From Methanosphaera stadtmanae (GTDB taxonomy: Archaea; Methanobacteriota; Methanobacteria; Methanobacteriales; Methanobacteriaceae): a DNA stretch of 64,000 bases. Below, piece by piece: positions 63,307-64,000 of the stretch. Made by a program: the position numbers and the translations under genes. Below the pieces are notes generated by a model. It ran no database searches, was not told the DNA's origin, and was given only the letters and a program-made list of their open reading frames with translations. The DNA lies in the NCBI GenBank assembly GCA_015062825.1, contig SUTR01000002.1, positions 25,932 to 89,931 of the forward strand, read 5' to 3'. Position 1 is the stretch's first letter, and each line of letters opens with the position of its first letter.

Positions 63307-63775
63307 ATACCATTTAAACACCCTTTTATTTTTTTTGATTTAAAAGTATAAACTACTTATTTTTAAATAAAATCCATATATCTTACTAATTCATAAAACT
63401 ACCCATATTTCTTATTTTAATCATTTAAAAAAAAAATATGAGTTATAATATCTTAAAAACCCACAAAAAACTGTTCCAAAATTATAAAATACTTTTGAAT
63501 AAAAATAAAATAAATTATATTAGTTAATTAAAATAGATTAATAATTAACTTAATAAGAATTAAAATAGAATATTTTAAATAATCATATGATTATAACAAA
63601 AGTACAATAATTTTTAAGAATTTTAAAAGATTTCTATTTTTAGAATATTAAGTAACATGTAAAATAATAAAAGAATATGACAATAATTTAAATTATTTAA
63701 TCACAAACCACCATTGGAAGTGATATCAATAGTTAATTATTAGATTCGTATTCATAGTAAACAGAGGCAAATATT
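63307..63775. other. Intergenic region upstream of a terminal adhesin gene
   Basis: About 470 bp of very AT-rich DNA after purB. A T run at 63325-63338 probably ends the purB transcript, and the adhesin promoter lies towards the right end. No gene or strong repeat seen. Confidence 0.55.
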
Positions 63776-64000
63776 ATGTTTAAGAAAACTAAATATTTGA
63801 TTATTTTCCTCGCATTGTTAGTGACTTGTACAGGCCTAGCAGTTGCAGCAGATGTAAATGATACAACAAACGATGCAACCATAATAACTGCTGATACAAC
63901 AACTGTATCTGAAGTACAGGAACAAACAATAGCAAGTGAAAGTAATAAAATAATTAAAGATAATAAAAACTTAAAAGAAGATCCTACTTTAATTGAAGTA
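63776..64000 (+). CDS. Adhesin-like protein (N-terminal part, runs off window)
   Basis: The first 75 residues are visible from an ATG at 63776 behind an AGAGG site: MFKKTKYLIIFLALLVTCTG continuing to LAVAADVNDTTND, a clear signal peptide with cleavage near VAA-DV. What follows is a Thr/Asp/Asn/Glu-rich segment like the linkers of the other surface proteins in this window. Domain content beyond the window is unknown, so adhesin-like is inferred from the N-terminus only. Confidence 0.72.
   Translation, partial: MFKKTKYLIIFLALLVTCTGLAVAADVNDTTNDATIITADTTTVSEVQEQTIASESNKIIKDNKNLKEDPTLIEV

Overview
The window is strongly AT-rich and archaeal, and it fits Methanobacteriales, most likely Methanosphaera or a close relative. 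The evidence is an HMf-type histone, transcription factor S, ribosomal protein L15e with RNase P subunits Rnp3/Rnp2, methenyl-H4MPT cyclohydrolase, archaeal riboflavin synthase, LonB, NikR, tRNAs without encoded CCA, GGTGA/GGAGG ribosome-binding sites, and several very large Asn/Thr-rich adhesin-like surface proteins. No transposase, integrase, CRISPR array or rRNA was seen. The genus is inferred from gene content and style, not from a marker gene.

Layout. 0-8.6 kb: a partial hydantoinase/oxoprolinase gene after a UbiD-type decarboxylase, an MFS transporter and an NSS-type Na+ symporter, then a minus-strand set with an ATP-grasp ligase, a hydrogenase maturation protease, a methyltransferase and NikR. 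9.2-15.2 kb: two tRNA-Gly genes, TrkA, a VWA protein, cobyric acid synthase (CobQ) and LonB. 15.5-25.4 kb: a beta-helix adhesin, a zinc-ribbon protein, a DEAD-box helicase, a membrane-anchored hydrolase, PRPP synthetase, HypA-HypB, a DUF354 protein whose stop codon lies inside a convergent tRNA-Ala gene, and a 50-residue AbrB-like protein. 25.5-29.1 kb: glycosyltransferases, one of which looks split at an A8 homopolymer.

29.3-45.3 kb is the most interesting part. A five-gene plus-strand block encodes a DUF2162 membrane protein, an ExbB/TolQ-like proton channel, a DUF2149 (ExbD-like) protein, a 2477-residue CobN-like chelatase built as a surface protein (signal peptide, DUF3344-like and CARDB-like domains, CobN body, Asn/Thr-rich stalk, C-terminal membrane anchor), and a 2003-residue adhesin whose N-terminus resembles that of the chelatase. 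Two copies (about 95 bp) of the 3' end of a superfamily-1 helicase gene bracket the block as direct repeats, one in the intact gene and one as a relic. A palindromic motif (AGTAWTACT) recurs in pairs before both transcription units. I infer a proton-motive-force-driven, cell-surface metal-tetrapyrrole handling machine carried on an acquired or rearranged cassette.

45.2-64 kb: the helicase, a YbjQ protein, TetR with a clear palindromic operator candidate, an aldo/keto reductase with ferredoxin-type centres, an unrecognised protein, a surface cysteine peptidase, an unrecognised membrane protein, then conserved housekeeping blocks (metE-thyA, mch-ribC, histone, tfs, rpl15e-COG1325-rnp3-rnp2, purB) and the start of another adhesin at the window edge. 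Nickel and corrinoid themes recur (NikR, HypA/HypB, hydrogenase protease, CobQ, CobN-like protein), as expected for a hydrogen-dependent methanogen.
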